Notes: a model not told the origin generated them from the letters alone. A stretch of 64,000 nucleotides of DNA from Pirellulaceae bacterium (GCA_020852965.1 JADYZV010000059.1:16994-80993); one strand, 5' to 3'; positions 1 through 9,082 are shown, numbered from the stretch's first letter. Made by a program: numbers and translations.

Positions 1-1761
1 CCCTGGGCACGCGTAGCTCGCCATTACTGGGCCGCCGAGCACTTCCGCGAAGCCAGTTCGTGTTACTTGGAAGCAGCCCGACAAGCCATGGCGACAGGGA
101 GTATCGATGAAGCGCTCGAATTCTTGGACCGCGCAGAGCACCCCGACGCACAGCGTACTCCCACCGAACAACAGCGGGTGACGCGGATGAAGGCAGCTTG
201 TCTAGCACGCGCCGGAAGCTCTCTGGCGGCTGCGCAGTTATACGATCAGCTACTCGATACACACCTGCGCAAACCATCCACCGATGCTCCTGCAGCTACA
301 GGTAGAATCCAAACGATCGCTGGATATGCTGACGAATCAACTATCATGTTACGCTGTTTGGCAGGGGAGCAGAGAATTCGAGCAGGCGAATTGGAAGCGG
401 GCTTGAGTCGACTTCAATTGGCGCTACAAAACCTTGGAATTGTCCGCTGGAGGAAGACTCGCTTCGCTCAACTTAGCCTCGCACTGCGTACTTTTCGGCT
501 GGGCTTAACCTCCCCCACTCATCTGGCTGCAAACACTTTGGACAATGCATCCGCCGCGCCATTCAGCGAAATGGAGCGTTGCCTCAATCGCCTGGTACCG
601 CCTTTGACTTTTCTGGACAGTCAATTGGGGCCTGATCTCGCTCTGCGATTAGCCCGCCGAGCCGAAAAAACGGGAGAGCCATTTGATCGCTCCCTGGCCC
701 TGCTGCGATCGGGCATTTTGCTTTCCTTCGCTGGCCGCAAATGGCGAGGTCGGGCTCTGCACCGCCTGCGGATCGGACGCCAACTGGCTCGGATGAGTCG
801 CTCCGACGAGGCGCGCGCCACCGGCGACTTCTGTATGTTCGTGTGGCATCGATTCTGCGGCCAGTTTCACTCGGCCGCTCGATACGGGCATGCTTCCCTC
901 AAGCGCTATCACAACTGCCACTCCAGCACTCAATGGGAGCAGCAGTTTCTTCACTGGGCCATGCTTGGCACATATTGGTACACCAACCAACTGCGCGAGC
1001 TGACTCGTTTGACATTTCAGTTGCGGGAAAGCGCCCACCATCGTTCCGATCCGATGTCGCTGTTTTGGATGCACGTCGATACCGCACACTGGGCCGACCT
1101 GGTTGCTGATCAACCCAGTCTCGCACGTTCGTCGTTGGTCATTGCCAGCAAAGCCATCGCCAATCAATCGCTGCAATCACCGCGTTTCTTCCTATGGCTG
1201 TCGCGCATTTACCAATCGCTTTACGAAGGCAATCCCCAGCAAGCTTTAGAAATCCTGGAAGCGGATTGGCGACAATTGGGCCAAGCCTACCTGATGCGCA
1301 CCAACTACTATCGTTGGCTGGCGTTGACCGCCCGCATTTGTTGCGATCTCGTTAGCCTGCAGCACCAGCCCGCCAACTCGGCTAAGCTACTGAAAGATGC
1401 CCAACGCTGCGCGCGCGACATGCAACGACTGGAGGAACCCGTGTTTGTGTGTTACGGAAAAGCATTTGCACTGGCCATCTATGCCTGGAGTGTCAGCACC
1501 GAATGCGTCTCGACGAGCCGCCGCGGAGGGCGTGGCCGGACAACCTCGCAGCCTGCGGCGTGGGAAACTAGCATCGCACAACTTCACAAGCTGGGACATC
1601 CCCTGCTGGCGTTAGCCCTGCAGTGGCATTACAGTTTCTATGCGCCAACACAATCCGAGGAACTGCGACAACAAGCTGAAACTGCCTTTCGTGAACAGGG
1701 TTGCGTCCGCCCCGACAAGTTGTTGAATACGATCCTCCCCTTGCCAACGCAGTTCGTGTAG
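1..1761 (+). CDS. C-terminal part of a large TPR-type regulatory protein (PknK-like kinase/ATPase tail), 5' end outside window
   Basis: The reading frame is open from base 1, so the gene begins upstream; about 586 residues are visible. The sequence is alpha-helical with TPR-like helix pairs (for example around ALEFLDRAEHPDA, AAAQLYDQLL, LEAGLSRLQLALQNLG and the WEQQFLHWAMLGTYWYTNQ region). This arrangement resembles the long helical C-terminus of MalT/PknK-type proteins, in which a Ser/Thr kinase and an AAA/NACHT-type ATPase precede TPRs. The kinase and ATPase parts are not in the window, so the assignment rests on the tail alone. The last codons and TAG stop lie in a sequence that recurs in tandem just downstream. 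It could instead be an unrelated TPR protein. Confidence 0.55.
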   Translation, partial: PWARVARHYWAAEHFREASSCYLEAARQAMATGSIDEALEFLDRAEHPDAQRTPTEQQRVTRMKAACLARAGSSLAAAQLYDQLLDTHLRKPSTDAPAATGRIQTIAGYADESTIMLRCLAGEQRIRAGELEAGLSRLQLALQNLGIVRWRKTRFAQLSLALRTFRLGLTSPTHLAANTLDNASAAPFSEMERCLNRLVPPLTFLDSQLGPDLALRLARRAEKTGEPFDRSLALLRSGILLSFAGRKWRGRALHRLRIGRQLARMSRSDEARATGDFCMFVWHRFCGQFHSAARYGHASLKRYHNCHSSTQWEQQFLHWAMLGTYWYTNQLRELTRLTFQLRESAHHRSDPMSLFWMHVDTAHWADLVADQPSLARSSLVIASKAIANQSLQSPRFFLWLSRIYQSLYEGNPQQALEILEADWRQLGQAYLMRTNYYRWLALTARICCDLVSLQHQPANSAKLLKDAQRCARDMQRLEEPVFVCYGKAFALAIYAWSVSTECVSTSRRGGRGRTTSQPAAWETSIAQLHKLGHPLLALALQWHYSFYAPTQSEELRQQAETAFREQGCVRPDKLLNTILPLPTQFV

Positions 1762-1925
1762 CATGCGGAAATGAGAGCACCCAGGGGAATCCGACGGCGG
1801 AGCGTCGGGCCACATTAGCGCAGTTCGTGTAGCATGCGGAAGTTCGGGTGTCTGTGGGGAATCCGACGGCGGAGCGTCGGGCCACATTAAGACAGAATCC
1901 GGCGGCGGAGCGTCGGGCCACATTA
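1750..1925 (+). repeat. Tandem 71-72 bp units with three copies of hairpin repeat family A
   Basis: Units start at 1750 and 1821 with the same AGTTCGTGTAGCATGCGGAA stretch and end in family A copies at 1790-1817 and 1862-1889. A third family A copy is at 1898-1925. Family A is the 17-base hairpin CCGACGCGGAGCGTCGG (here with a GGCGGA loop variant) followed by GCCACATTA. The first unit contains the TAG stop of the upstream gene. The bases around the downstream methyltransferase start (1926-1965) align with the front of the unit, so that start codon sits in a diverged third unit. Confidence 0.85.
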
Positions 1926-1941
1926 GCATAGTTAGAATCGC

Positions 1942-2442
1942 ATGCCAAAATTCGAACACCTGCGACATCAGCCTCCCTCGCTTTTGACTCAGCCACGACC
2001 GCTCCTATTGGTCGTTGCACCGCTGCGCAGCAACGTCAACTTGAGTCGGATGGTGCGACTGGCTGGCTGCTCGGCTATTGCCGAGATCATTCACTGCGGC
2101 GGTGGCAAGGTCGATCGCGAAATCGCTCGTGATGCGGCGGACATCGTCAAGCTCTCCTCGCCACGTAGCCTGCCTCCGGTGCTGGATCGACTACGCGGCC
2201 AAGGCTATCGCTGTGTCGGTTTAGAGCAAACCACCAACTCGCAATTGCTTTACAACTATCAATTTGTTCGTCAAACCGCACTGGTCATCGGTTCAGAGCG
2301 CGAAGGCCTGTCGCAAGAAATCCTCGATCGCTTGGACGATGTGGTAGAAATCCCCGTTTACGGGCAACCCGCTAGCTACAATGTAGTCACCGCCGCCACC
2401 ATGGCAGTCTATGAATACTGCCGTCAGTTTCCCGAAGGCTAA
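1942..2442 (+). CDS. SpoU/TrmH-family RNA 2'-O-methyltransferase
   Basis: Predicted SAM-dependent ribose 2'-O-methyltransferase of the SPOUT fold acting on tRNA or rRNA; the target cannot be told from sequence. At 166 aa it is a catalytic domain without an extra RNA-binding domain. The N-terminal part carries the family's N-x-x-x-x-R element (RSNVNLSRMVRLAG). Motif 2 is LVIGSEREGLS, and the knot-forming motif 3 is IPVYGQPASYNVVTAATMAV, in which SYNV replaces the usual SLNVS. The ATG at 1942 is the first plausible start, but it lies in sequence resembling the upstream tandem unit, so the first ten or so residues may be repeat-derived. No operon partner is evident. Confidence 0.85.
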   Translation: MPKFEHLRHQPPSLLTQPRPLLLVVAPLRSNVNLSRMVRLAGCSAIAEIIHCGGGKVDREIARDAADIVKLSSPRSLPPVLDRLRGQGYRCVGLEQTTNSQLLYNYQFVRQTALVIGSEREGLSQEILDRLDDVVEIPVYGQPASYNVVTAATMAVYEYCRQFPEG

Positions 2443-2677
2443 GATCTTCTCAATCCGCGACGATCACACAGTGAAATTCGGTACGGCCAACCGTTCACGG
2501 TCAACATAAGAGTTGAGACAATGTAGAACCATCGTCCCAATAGATTACCGCTTCGGATTGCTTGAGCCCGTCAAAACCCCGAACAATTGGGAATAACTAT
2601 TCCACTTTTCAATCAAGCGTGAAAGGTTACCGATACCGTTCCATCAGAAAGACGTTTGATACCGGTACATGATGACG

Positions 2678-2698
2678 TAGGCACCCACGCGTAAGTTT
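2678..2698. repeat. Single terminal repeat of the 94-bp element (family D fragment)
   Basis: The bases TAGGCACCCACGCGTAAG and following T's match one end of the 94-bp elements at 23800 and 57109 with one change. The fragment directly abuts the stop codon of the Uma2 gene (2699-2701). No second terminal repeat is found in 2443-2677, a 235-bp stretch where I see no gene. Confidence 0.7.
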
Positions 2699-3289
2699 CT
2701 ACGTCGATTCCTCGGACTCTGCGAGCGAGACCTTGGCGTAAAGTTCCGCCAGCCGAATCCGACAGCCGACGGACTCAAGAATGATCTCTTGCTCCGGCTG
2801 CCTGAATTCGGTCAGCAACCAACTGCCCGAAGCTTGGCGCGCGTAGAGTTCCGCGTGCATGCGTTTCTGGGCGACCAACAGGTAATCTTTTAATGACGCG
2901 AGTTGGCGGTATTGTTCAAACTTGGGCCCGCGATCGTAGGCTTCGGTTGAGTCCGGCAAGACTTCGACGATAAGCCGCGGATTCAGCAGCACATCGCTCA
3001 CCGCGTCTACAAATTCTGGATTCTCGCAGGTGACAGAGATGTCGGGGTAAGTGTACAGCCCCGTAGGCGACACTTTGACTTTCATGTCACTGGGATAAAC
3101 CTCGCAATCGCGCTCGCGAAGCTGATTGCTGAGTGAAGTTCCCACGTTCATAGCGATCAAATTATGGCGTCGCGTGGCTCCAGCCATCGCAAAAACTTCA
3201 CCACGGTAGTACTGACTTTTGTGTTCCGCTCGGCGTTCTTGAGCCAGATATTCCGCTTCGGTGAGGAAAGTTTCCGGAAGGCTGGACAT
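2699..3289 (-). CDS. Uma2 family endonuclease-fold protein (DUF820)
   Basis: The 196-residue product has the Uma2 (PD-(D/E)XK-like) pattern: an N-terminal FLTEAEYLAQER helix, HNLIAMNVGTSLSNQLR, the acidic strand motif YTYPDISVTCE, the RLIVEVLPDST strand with its glutamate, then KFEQYRQLASLKDYLLVAQ. These match the D-E-x-K-like core of the family. Cellular role is unknown; such genes occur in many copies in planctomycetes and cyanobacteria. I chose the ATG at 3289 because the family homology begins with MSSLPETFLTEAEYL; the frame is open further upstream to 3403. Its 3' end abuts a repeat fragment. Confidence 0.8.
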   Translation of the reverse strand: MSSLPETFLTEAEYLAQERRAEHKSQYYRGEVFAMAGATRRHNLIAMNVGTSLSNQLRERDCEVYPSDMKVKVSPTGLYTYPDISVTCENPEFVDAVSDVLLNPRLIVEVLPDSTEAYDRGPKFEQYRQLASLKDYLLVAQKRMHAELYARQASGSWLLTEFRQPEQEIILESVGCRIRLAELYAKVSLAESEEST

Positions 3290-3434
3290 GAAAGCATCGC
3301 CTTTTGTCTGAAAGAATTTGCACAACCGCAAGCTGCCATGCTCCATTGTAGTCAATGGAGTAGGCGAGCAAAGAGCCGAAAAAATCAGCATCGGCGATCG
3401 CAAAAACCTCTTGAGTTACCGGTAGCGAAATCCC

Positions 3435-4709
3435 TCAGCGACTCGCCTGCAGTGAAGCATCTTGGGCCGCTTCCGCCTCGACACCTTCTTCCTTGGGAGG
3501 TTCCGCCAGCGAGCGGACGAAGTTGACCAAGTTCCAAATGTCTTCTTCAGGCAGCGTGGCGGCTGGCATCGGGGTCCCATCAATACCGGCAGCGATCCGA
3601 CGATAGAGGTGCTCTGGCTCGCTACCACCACGGAATAGTCCTAAGCGGAAGTCGCGGGGATCGATCTTGCGCGCAGGAAGGGCGCCGCGGGCAACCAAAG
3701 GAACTTGCGCGGCTTCATCGACCGGATCGATCCCGATTCGCACCGTCCAATCCTTCGTCCAGTCGTCGTAGTCCTGCTGCGGCCCATCGCCGTGCCCCTC
3801 CTTGCCGTGACACTTGGCACACGCGGCAATTTCCGATTCGAAAACTTCCTTTCCGCGAGCGACCGACTGCTTGACTGGTGAATCTCCATCCGCAGCCAGG
3901 GCGGCTCGCAATTCGTCGATCGTGGCTGGCACAGGAATATCACCTGGATCGGGAACGTCCTTAACACGATCTTCGGCTTCGAGCCAGCTATCTCCGATCT
4001 CCAGAATCGTATCGTTGGCGAAGGCCAGTTGTTCTTCGAAGGTGCTGGAGGTTGGATCAAATAGCGATTCACCTTCTTCGAACTCGACTTCGCCACCTTC
4101 GGTCAGCATGGCTCGCTCGAACTCGCCGCGCCATGAAAGGTAGATGACATAGTCGACCAGCGCTTGAATATCTTCGTCGGTCACTTTAGGAACCAATTGA
4201 TCGGCCGGTACCATCGCTGTTCCGACCACTCCATGCTTGATCACGTAGGTGAGATCCTCGCGAGTCGGCTTGGCACTGCGTGTGGTGCTCTTGAATTTGA
4301 ACTTGCCCATGCGAAAGTCGCGGGGATAGACGGCCAGCAGCGCGGCCGTTGATCCGCGGCCATTACCCACCACACCATGGCAGGTCGAGCAGTGCTGGCG
4401 ATAGAGGCCTCGCCCCGAGTCGTCCGGAGCACCTGCCGCTTTTTGCAGGTTTTCCATGCTGACCAAACCCGAATACTCTTCGTCGCTGGTTACCACCTCA
4501 GGCAGCAGAGGGTGGTCCGGTGTACCGAAGAATCGGGTCAAGGCGACTTCCGTTTGCTCGAGCGCGCGCTGCATTGGATAACCGGTATCGATTTCGACCG
4601 ACTTGGAATAGACCCAATTCGGCTCGAAGGTCACCACCGGTTCTTGGCGGCATCCTAGACAAGCAAAAGCAGCCACGGAAGCTAGCCCCAACCCAAAACA
4701 TCGTTTCAT
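3435..4709 (-). CDS. Dihaem cytochrome c lipoprotein at the end of the cbb3 oxidase operon
   Basis: The 424-residue protein begins with a lipoprotein-like signal (MKRCFGLGLASVAAFACLGC), suggesting lipidation at the Cys of CLGC and attachment to a membrane. It has two c-type haem sites, CSTCHG (about residue 120) and CAKCHG (about residue 298), with later methionines such as GTAMVP and GTPMPAATLP as likely axial ligands. Each lies in a typical class I cytochrome c domain; the second ends with an EEDIWNLVNFVRSL helix. It is the last gene of the cco cluster, about 45 bp after ccoS, so a role as electron donor to the oxidase is inferred from context. An upstream ATG at 4727 is less likely. Confidence 0.85.
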   Translation of the reverse strand: MKRCFGLGLASVAAFACLGCRQEPVVTFEPNWVYSKSVEIDTGYPMQRALEQTEVALTRFFGTPDHPLLPEVVTSDEEYSGLVSMENLQKAAGAPDDSGRGLYRQHCSTCHGVVGNGRGSTAALLAVYPRDFRMGKFKFKSTTRSAKPTREDLTYVIKHGVVGTAMVPADQLVPKVTDEDIQALVDYVIYLSWRGEFERAMLTEGGEVEFEEGESLFDPTSSTFEEQLAFANDTILEIGDSWLEAEDRVKDVPDPGDIPVPATIDELRAALAADGDSPVKQSVARGKEVFESEIAACAKCHGKEGHGDGPQQDYDDWTKDWTVRIGIDPVDEAAQVPLVARGALPARKIDPRDFRLGLFRGGSEPEHLYRRIAAGIDGTPMPAATLPEEDIWNLVNFVRSLAEPPKEEGVEAEAAQDASLQASR

Positions 4710-4753
4710 TTCTGTAGTCCCTATCAAACTAAACCGTTTCTATTTCTTGGTGA

Positions 4754-4912
4754 TCACTGAGGTGATTCCGTTTTCTTATCGTCGATCAACATTCGCACAG
4801 CGGGTGTTTCCAAATCGTCATATTGGCCACTGCGAATGCAGCGTATGCAAGCCAGCAACGCGGCGGCCCCCAGCAAAATTGCCAGCGGCAATGCTACATA
4901 CAGCACACTCAT
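4754..4912 (-). CDS. ccoS: CcoS, small cbb3 oxidase maturation protein
   Basis: A 52-residue protein: an N-terminal membrane helix (SVLYVALPLAILLGAAALLA) followed by the family signature GQYDDLETPAVRMLIDD (CcoS proteins usually read QFDDL-x-x-PA-x-R-x-L-x-DD). CcoS is required to insert haem b and copper cofactors into cbb3 oxidase. Its ATG overlaps the TGA stop of ccoI (ATGA at 4909-4912), so the two are translationally coupled. Found by reading the strand directly; it is very short but the motif is clear. Confidence 0.9.
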   Translation of the reverse strand: MSVLYVALPLAILLGAAALLACIRCIRSGQYDDLETPAVRMLIDDKKTESPQ

Positions 4913-7482
4913 ACTCTCTCTCCTAAGGCTCCGCTTGCCTGCGATTGCGAAGCCGCTGTCTCTTCAAAGCTTCGCCAAGCCAGCGTCAAAGCCAACACAC
5001 TCACCGAGCTGAGCGGCATCAGCAGTGCGGCGATCAGTGGACTGATCCAGCCTGCCATGGCTAGTCCCACAGCAACTAAATTGTAACCCAGCGACAAAGC
5101 AAAGTTCAGTAGTACCAGCCGCGTCGTCGCCTTGGCACCGCGCAACAACGTTACCAGACTGGAGAGTTGGCCTGACGCGATAAACACGGGGGCGGCTTGC
5201 AGGCTCACTTCCGCTCCGCCTCGCAGGGCGATACCCACGTCGGCAGCGGCCAGCGCGGCGGCATCGTTAGCACCATCCCCGACCATCGCCACCGTTTGCC
5301 GAACATGCCGTGACTCGCGAATTGCAGCCAACTTTTCCTCTGGGCTTAGACCGCCAAAACAACGCTCCGGTGCTAAGCCTAGCTGCTGTGCCACACCAGA
5401 AACAATCTGCGGGTGGTCGCCGGACAAGATTCCCATCGACCATCCACGTCGACCGAGCTCTGCGACCATCTCCAACGCACCGCACCGAAGTGGATCGGAC
5501 AGCCCCAGCAGCGTAATGACAACGCCCCCTACTGCGATCAGGATCGGGCTCTCGCCGTTGGCGGCCAGTTGCTCTAGTCGCCGATGAAGCTCGGCCTCGA
5601 TGACGATGCCGTGTTGCTCCAAGTGTTGTCGATTTCCGACGAAGATTGTTTGCTGCTCGGCCTCTCCCACCACGCCGCTATTGGCCACGCGGTCCAATCT
5701 CGCTGAAATGGGTAGTGTCAATCCTCTGCGGCGAGCATCGAGCACGATGGCTTGCGCAACAGGATGTCGACAGCTCGCCTCCACGCCGGCGGCCAAACGC
5801 AGACCTTCGATTGAGCCTTGTAAGGTGGAAACTCGCTGGCGTCCCTCCGTCAGCGTGCCCGTCTTGTCAAACCACATTACGCCGCGACCAGACAATTGCT
5901 GAAGAGCTTGCCCATCCCGAATCAAGATATTGCGTTTGGCCGCGCGGCCTAGCCCGACCGCGATCGCCAGCGGGGTGGCCAGGGCCAGCGCGCAGGGGCA
6001 AGCTACAATCAACAGTGCAGTAGCATGCGCCGTGGCCGTGGCTAAGCTGACCTGTGACCAATAGGCGAAGGTGACCAGCGCCAGCAACGTCACCGCCACC
6101 ACAAACACACCGCCGATGCGATCGGCCAATTGCACAATGGGCGTTTTTTCGGTAGCTGCCGCTTCGACGGATTGCATCACGCGACCAATACGACTTTCGC
6201 GCCCAGTGGCCGTGACCTGCACGTCGATGGGCGATGTCAAGTTGATTGTACCGGCGGCCACAGCATCACCGCTGCAAACCGGCATGGGTTGGCTTTCGCC
6301 AGTTAGCAACGAGCGGTCGATATTCGATCTCCCCTGAACCACTTGGCCGTCCGCTGGCACATGTTCACCGGCGGCGACGCGGATGATATCCCCGAGTTGC
6401 AGCGTATCGACCAGCACAATCTTCTCTGACTCGACCGCTTGATCGGTTTCCGCAACCACGAGGCTCGCGTGACGCGGTGTAATGCGCAGCATTAGGTCTA
6501 CGGCTCGGGCGGCGCGTTGCTGTTGTCGAAATTGTATCCAACGTCCGATCAGTAGAAAGAACACGAGCGTGGCCAGCGAATCAAAGTAGACGTGCCCGCG
6601 TCCTGCTATCGCATTGGCCGAACCGACGAGCGTACCGACGCTCAAGCCCAGCGCTACAGGCAAATCCATGTGCGGCGTCCAGGTTCGTAGCGAGGCCAGC
6701 GCACCGACAAAAAACGTACGTCCCGGACCGGCAACGGCAGCCACACCCAGAGCGGTACCGATCAAGCCGAGGAAATAGCGGTGCTCCGCTTCGACCCCCG
6801 AGTAATCGCCCGCGTAAAGCGCGATCGCAATCCACATGGCGTTGGCGGCAAAGAAACCGGCAATGGCAATCTGGATCAAGAGTCGACGGTTCTCTTGCTG
6901 CACTTGATCGTCGCGCTGCGGGTCGATGGGTGCCAAGCCATAGCCCAATCGATCGAGCAGTCGCGCCACTTGGCTGAGTCGAATTTCCGCTGGATCGAAC
7001 ACAATACCGATCGTATGATCGCTCATCTTCACTCGAGCCGATAACAGACCAGGTTCACGCGCGGCGGCGTTTTCGATCAGCCACGCGCATGCGCCACAAT
7101 GCAGTCCGTGTATCGCGAACTCGGCGCGACATGTGCCATCGTTAAGCGCAACGGGCTTCGATGGCCCAAGAAAATCTGCCTGATCAAACTGTTCGTAGCG
7201 ATTTGCTCTGCCGGCAGCCTGGGCGGCGCCAGTCAATTTCATTTGGTCGCGCAGCGCGTAGAAATCTTCCAAGCCCCAACCATGAATCAACTGGTAGGCA
7301 CCTAGACAACCCGCGCAACAAAAAACTTGCTCGGGATGTGTGCCCGCCTCGCAGTGCGTCGGCAGCCCACAATGGGTGCACGGCAAGGTAACGCCGGCAG
7401 GCGTGTTCGGTGTAACCGCCGGTGATAACTCGGAGGTGGCGTGTGCAAGCCGATCAGCGACGATCGTTTGGGAGGAAGTCAC
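4909..7482 (-). CDS. ccoI: CcoI/FixI-type copper-translocating P1B ATPase
   Basis: About 857 residues. An N-terminal cysteine-rich segment (CTHCGLP and FCCAGC) is followed by a heavy-metal-associated domain with HGLHCGACAWLIE, then eight predicted membrane helices. The P-type signatures are present: membrane metal motif ACPCALALATP, phosphorylation site DKTGTLT, and hinge GDGANDAAAL. This subgroup exports or delivers copper for cbb3 oxidase assembly. The start is GTG 7482, overlapping the TGA of the upstream TauE/SafE gene (GTGA) and preceded by CAGGAG; a longer start at 7530 would overlap that gene by 52 bp. Confidence 0.93.
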   Translation of the reverse strand: MTSSQTIVADRLAHATSELSPAVTPNTPAGVTLPCTHCGLPTHCEAGTHPEQVFCCAGCLGAYQLIHGWGLEDFYALRDQMKLTGAAQAAGRANRYEQFDQADFLGPSKPVALNDGTCRAEFAIHGLHCGACAWLIENAAAREPGLLSARVKMSDHTIGIVFDPAEIRLSQVARLLDRLGYGLAPIDPQRDDQVQQENRRLLIQIAIAGFFAANAMWIAIALYAGDYSGVEAEHRYFLGLIGTALGVAAVAGPGRTFFVGALASLRTWTPHMDLPVALGLSVGTLVGSANAIAGRGHVYFDSLATLVFFLLIGRWIQFRQQQRAARAVDLMLRITPRHASLVVAETDQAVESEKIVLVDTLQLGDIIRVAAGEHVPADGQVVQGRSNIDRSLLTGESQPMPVCSGDAVAAGTINLTSPIDVQVTATGRESRIGRVMQSVEAAATEKTPIVQLADRIGGVFVVAVTLLALVTFAYWSQVSLATATAHATALLIVACPCALALATPLAIAVGLGRAAKRNILIRDGQALQQLSGRGVMWFDKTGTLTEGRQRVSTLQGSIEGLRLAAGVEASCRHPVAQAIVLDARRRGLTLPISARLDRVANSGVVGEAEQQTIFVGNRQHLEQHGIVIEAELHRRLEQLAANGESPILIAVGGVVITLLGLSDPLRCGALEMVAELGRRGWSMGILSGDHPQIVSGVAQQLGLAPERCFGGLSPEEKLAAIRESRHVRQTVAMVGDGANDAAALAAADVGIALRGGAEVSLQAAPVFIASGQLSSLVTLLRGAKATTRLVLLNFALSLGYNLVAVGLAMAGWISPLIAALLMPLSSVSVLALTLAWRSFEETAASQSQASGALGERV

Positions 7483-8513
7483 GGTGCAGATGACTCCTGT
7501 GCGGTGTTTGCTGCCTGGCAAAGGGGACAAGCAGGGGGGACTTCCGACGCGGAGCGTCGGGCCACATTGGATTCTTCCGGAGTGGAGCGTTGGGTTACAT
7601 TAAGCTCTTCCGGAGTGGAGTGTTGGGTTGCATTAAGCTTTTCCGACGCGGAGCGTCGGGCCACATTAAGCTCTTGGTGTTCGGCACAGCAGGGGAGGGG
7701 AGTATCGAGCAACTGGGTCAAACTGGTTTTTACCGTGTTGGCAGACGCTTGGGGTGCATCGACTTGCGACTGGACGAAATCGACCGAGCCAGATAGCCGA
7801 ATGTCGCTCAGCGAGTTGAGACTCGCGAAACCACGGCCCGAGGCGGTGAAGCCTCCACCGACAATCAATAGCACGGCGGCACCGATTGGAATTACGCGTC
7901 GGAAGCGGAGCGCGAGCGCTTGGGTGCCCGTTACCAGGCCTACCAAGGCAGGAACCGTGCCGATCCAGAAAGCGATCATGACTACGGAGCCCATCAGCAT
8001 ACTACCAGTTCCGGCAGCAACCAGCGCGAACAGATATAGCCAACCACATGGAAGAAACGCGGTCAATAAACCCGTGGCCAGGCCGCGTGCGGGGACGGGC
8101 AAGCGGAACACCCACGGGCGCAACTTCAACAACCAGCGTGTTACCAAATTGGGGCGTGGTGCTGAGCCGACGAAATTTGCTGGCGCAGGCCGGCTTTGGC
8201 TGGCGAGCCTCAACAACTGCAACAGCCCAAAAGCGATCATCAGCCCCCCCACAATCCGCGCGGCAAACAGTTGCATGCCCAATGTTTGACCACCCATGTC
8301 GAGCAATTGGCCAGCGGCACCCGCTAACACACCTACCCATGCGTATGTCAACAAACGTCCCAGATGGTACAGTGTCGTAGCTACTGACATTTGATTCGTC
8401 GAAATTCGGTCTCCCGCGCCGCTCGCCCAAATTGCTAGCGGTCCACACATACCGACGCAGTGCATACTACCCAAGAGGCTTGACGTGACGATGGCGCTTA
8501 CAAGTATCCACAT
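7479..8513 (-). CDS. TauE/SafE-like membrane protein of cbb3 biogenesis (COG2836 type) with repeat-derived insertion
   Basis: A 344-residue polytopic membrane protein starting MWILVSAIVTSSLLGSMHC, with the HCVGMCGP motif in the first helix and FLPCGWLY in a later one, typical of the COG2836 proteins found in cco/fix operons and thought to act in copper or cytochrome biogenesis. The C-terminal soluble tail carries CCAEH and CPLC cysteine motifs. Between them about 42 residues derive from four family A repeats read in frame (NVARRSAS and variants). A good RBS (GGAGTGAG) precedes the ATG, 4 bp after ccoH; the stop overlaps the ccoI start. Substrate is not known. Confidence 0.85.
   Translation of the reverse strand: MWILVSAIVTSSLLGSMHCVGMCGPLAIWASGAGDRISTNQMSVATTLYHLGRLLTYAWVGVLAGAAGQLLDMGGQTLGMQLFAARIVGGLMIAFGLLQLLRLASQSRPAPANFVGSAPRPNLVTRWLLKLRPWVFRLPVPARGLATGLLTAFLPCGWLYLFALVAAGTGSMLMGSVVMIAFWIGTVPALVGLVTGTQALALRFRRVIPIGAAVLLIVGGGFTASGRGFASLNSLSDIRLSGSVDFVQSQVDAPQASANTVKTSLTQLLDTPLPCCAEHQELNVARRSASEKLNATQHSTPEELNVTQRSTPEESNVARRSASEVPPACPLCQAANTAQESSAP
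7543..7668 (+). repeat. Four family A hairpin repeats in tandem inside a coding region
   Basis: Near-consensus copies lie at 7543-7568 and 7642-7668; two diverged copies lie at 7576-7602 and 7609-7635. Spacing is 33 bp, so each copy keeps the reading frame of the overlapping minus-strand gene. The diverged pair share the same changes (TCCGGAGTGGAG, GTTGGGTT), indicating that they duplicated from each other. Confidence 0.9.
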
Positions 8514-8517
8514 AGAC

Positions 8518-9078
8518 TCACTCCACCATCATTTCGCGAGTATCGCTGGCGATGCCGTGACTGCCTTCGATTTGCAAACTCACTTGCCACATTCCCGGTT
8601 GTACTAGACTCGTCATGGCTTCATAGTAGCCCGCATCGGTCTCGACAAAGGTCAGGTCATACACCTCGGAGCCGCGCGCATGGTGATAGACTCTTGCCGA
8701 TAGGTTCAGGTCGCTCACCGGCTGGTCCATTCGATCGCGAATCGCGACACGCACCAGGCGTTTACCCGTCTCGGGCGAAGTTAGACTCACCAGCGGTACA
8801 ACTTGCCAGCCGAGCTTTTCGGTCAAGTGGACGGCGCGCTGCGACGCATCCCAATCGAGCGCCTTCTGATGGTAGTTGGGAACGATGGCTACGGTGGGAT
8901 CGCCCACAGCCAAGATGACCGAACCGACTCCGATAACGACTTGTAAACTCAACAGCCCAACAATACCTGCGACCCACCAGCGCCGCGCGTTGCGTTCCAC
9001 TCGCGCTAGTTCGGTCGCCGTGGTTCGTGTTGGAATCGCCGATGTGGAGTCTGTGGCTATAAGTGTCGGCTGCGTCAT
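8518..9078 (-). CDS. ccoH: CcoH/FixH family cbb3 oxidase assembly protein
   Basis: A 186-residue protein with one N-terminal membrane helix (RRWWVAGIVGLLSLQVVIGVG) followed by a FixH-type periplasmic domain: PNYHQKALDWDASQRA matches the family's conserved N/D-YY-x-K-x-x-x-W pattern and the end forms an Ig-like fold (PGMWQVSLQIEG). CcoH helps assemble cbb3 oxidase with CcoG, CcoI and CcoS. I chose ATG 9078, 4 bp after the ccoG stop; a longer in-frame start at 9120 would overlap ccoG. The downstream TauE/SafE gene starts 4 bp later. Confidence 0.85.
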   Translation of the reverse strand: MTQPTLIATDSTSAIPTRTTATELARVERNARRWWVAGIVGLLSLQVVIGVGSVILAVGDPTVAIVPNYHQKALDWDASQRAVHLTEKLGWQVVPLVSLTSPETGKRLVRVAIRDRMDQPVSDLNLSARVYHHARGSEVYDLTFVETDAGYYEAMTSLVQPGMWQVSLQIEGSHGIASDTREMMVE

Positions 9079-9082
9079 TTTT

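Noticed and set aside
1568..2020. Minus-strand open frames of 118-150 residues
   Set aside because: They are antisense translation of the family A tandem units (MWPDAPPSDS repeats), created because the repeat lacks stops in most frames.
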